Positions 11,891 to 12,755 of a stretch of DNA of 12,755 nucleotides are shown one piece after another (positions within the stretch are counted from its first letter, which is position 1; each line of letters opens with the position of its first letter). The stretch is taken from assembly GCA_021780625.1 (NCBI GenBank), contig JAJXYI010000379.1:1-12755 (forward strand), written 5' to 3'. A program made the position numbers and the translations under genes. The notes under the pieces were generated by a model that was not told the DNA's origin, made no database searches, and saw nothing but the letters and a program-made list of their open reading frames with translations. Source of the stretch: a bacterium (GTDB lineage: Bacteria; Verrucomicrobiota; Verrucomicrobiae; Opitutales; Opitutaceae).

Positions 11891-12755
11891 ATGAATCGAA
11901 CGTCCCGCCCCTATCCGTCGCGCTCACCGCTCATTCCCCTGTCAATCCTGTTGGCGGCGTGCGGCCTGGGTGTGGCCGTCGCGCGGGCGGGGACGCCGAT
12001 CCTGCCCGGACGCATGGCGAACGGTTTTGAGCGCCTTCACAACCAGACGATGATCCGGCCGGCGGGGGTGCAGGTGCCGCTTGGCGACTTTCCGGTGAAC
12101 GTGGACGTGGACGCAAGCGGCCGGTATGCGGCGGTCCTCGAGGCGGGGGCTGGCCCGCACGGCGTGGAGATTGTGGACATCGCGTCGCACAAGGTGGTCT
12201 CGCACGTCACGATCGACGAAGGGTTCGGCGGCATCGCATTTGCGCCGGACGGACGCTCGGTGGTGTGCAGCGGCGGGAGCTCGGAACAGGTGTATCGATT
12301 TCCCGTGGACGACGGCGTGCTGGGCGGCCCCGAGGCGCTTCGCGTGGGAGCGGCCACGGACCGGGGCGTGGTATCCGGCGTGACCTATTCCCCGGACGGC
12401 GCACTTCTGGCGGTGGCGCGACTCTTCGACAATGACGTGACCTGCCTGAACGCCCGCACGGGCGCGGTGGTGTGGCGCGCGCGCCTCGGACCGCCGACGC
12501 GCACGGCGTGGGTGACTTCGAAGGAATCGATTTCCCCGAACGACGTGGGGCGTGCGCCCGGACTGGCGGAAGGCGACGAGCCGTATCGGCTGGTGTGGGA
12601 CGCCGCACGCGGACGGATCTATGCGAGCCTCTGGGGCCGCTCCGAGGTGGCGGTGATCGACGCGAAGGACGGGCGGGTGGTGGCTCGCTGGGCCTGCGGA
12701 CTGCATCCCAACGAACTTGCGCTTTCGCGCGACGGCCGGCTCTTCGTGTCCAACG
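11891..12755 (+). CDS. Exported YncE/YVTN-type beta-propeller protein, N-terminal part (3' end outside window)
   Basis: An open frame from ATG 11891 to the window edge (288 codons, no stop). It starts with a signal peptide: basic N-terminus, PLIPLSILLAACG, then GVAVARA. L21-A22-A23-C24 is a possible lipobox, but ARA-G could equally be a signal peptidase I site. The mature part shows repeated propeller blades: DFPVNVDVDASGRYAAVLE, GVEIVDIASHKVVSHVTI, GGIAFAPDGRSVVCSGG, GVTYSPDGALLAVAR and HPNELALSRDGRLFVSN. The last recalls the surface-layer YVTN repeat. In related proteins such a domain is sometimes followed by an alkaline-phosphatase-like phosphoesterase domain; the visible part cannot tell. 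Its ligand or function is unknown. It is co-directional with uppP, 89 bp downstream, behind a hairpin. Confidence 0.8.
   Translation, partial: MNRTSRPYPSRSPLIPLSILLAACGLGVAVARAGTPILPGRMANGFERLHNQTMIRPAGVQVPLGDFPVNVDVDASGRYAAVLEAGAGPHGVEIVDIASHKVVSHVTIDEGFGGIAFAPDGRSVVCSGGSSEQVYRFPVDDGVLGGPEALRVGAATDRGVVSGVTYSPDGALLAVARLFDNDVTCLNARTGAVVWRARLGPPTRTAWVTSKESISPNDVGRAPGLAEGDEPYRLVWDAARGRIYASLWGRSEVAVIDAKDGRVVARWACGLHPNELALSRDGRLFVSN

Noticed and set aside
11942..12706. A 254-codon minus-strand frame at the right end
   Set aside because: Antisense to the beta-propeller gene; rich in His/Arg/Ala/Pro without domain signals.
1..12755. CRISPR arrays, tRNA or rRNA genes, transposases, phage or toxin-antitoxin genes
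   Set aside because: None recognised. The only strong repeat is the inverted repeat at 628-792, which has no spacer periodicity of a CRISPR type.

Overview
The window reads as a chromosomal stretch from a high-GC, Gram-negative bacterium, most likely a verrucomicrobium of the Opitutaceae type. This assignment is an inference. It rests on an outer-membrane TonB-dependent receptor with a TPFVVSSNKDVGY...TLAGSRL plug start, a pattern I associate with that group. It also rests on lipoprotein signals, the general lack of Shine-Dalgarno sites, and variant UppP and prephenate dehydrogenase motifs. I could not run a search to confirm it.

Layout. On the left (1-602, +) is the C-terminal part of a GDP-L-fucose synthase that runs off the edge. 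A 212-bp gap follows, between two convergent genes. It holds a large palindrome with perfect 29-bp arms built of 9-nt units (628-792). From 9895 down to 815, five genes lie on the minus strand, in transcription order: a GH53 endo-beta-1,4-galactanase lipoprotein, a TonB-dependent receptor, a GPH/MelB-type sugar:cation symporter, a LacI-family regulator and a cytoplasmic GH2 beta-galactosidase-like enzyme. Upstream of these is prephenate dehydrogenase (minus). Divergent from it is uppP, undecaprenyl-diphosphatase (plus). The right edge (11891-12755, +) is the N-terminal part of an exported YncE/YVTN-type beta-propeller protein that runs out of the window and has no stop inside it.

The central block is the most interesting part. 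It looks like a compact, complete pathway for beta-1,4-galactan (pectic galactan or arabinogalactan I side chains). Surface or periplasmic GH53 would cut the chain, the TonB receptor would take up galacto-oligosaccharides, the symporter would carry them over the inner membrane, and the GH2 enzyme would release galactose in the cytoplasm, all under LacI control. There is no SusD partner, so this is not a Bacteroidetes-type locus. Three copies of a TNAAACKGTT motif lie only in the two promoter-bearing gaps (upstream of GH53, two copies exactly 20 bp apart; upstream of GH2, one copy). They are proposed as the LacI operators. The regulator's hinge is about six residues shorter than usual.

No rRNA, tRNA, CRISPR array, transposase or phage gene was seen.
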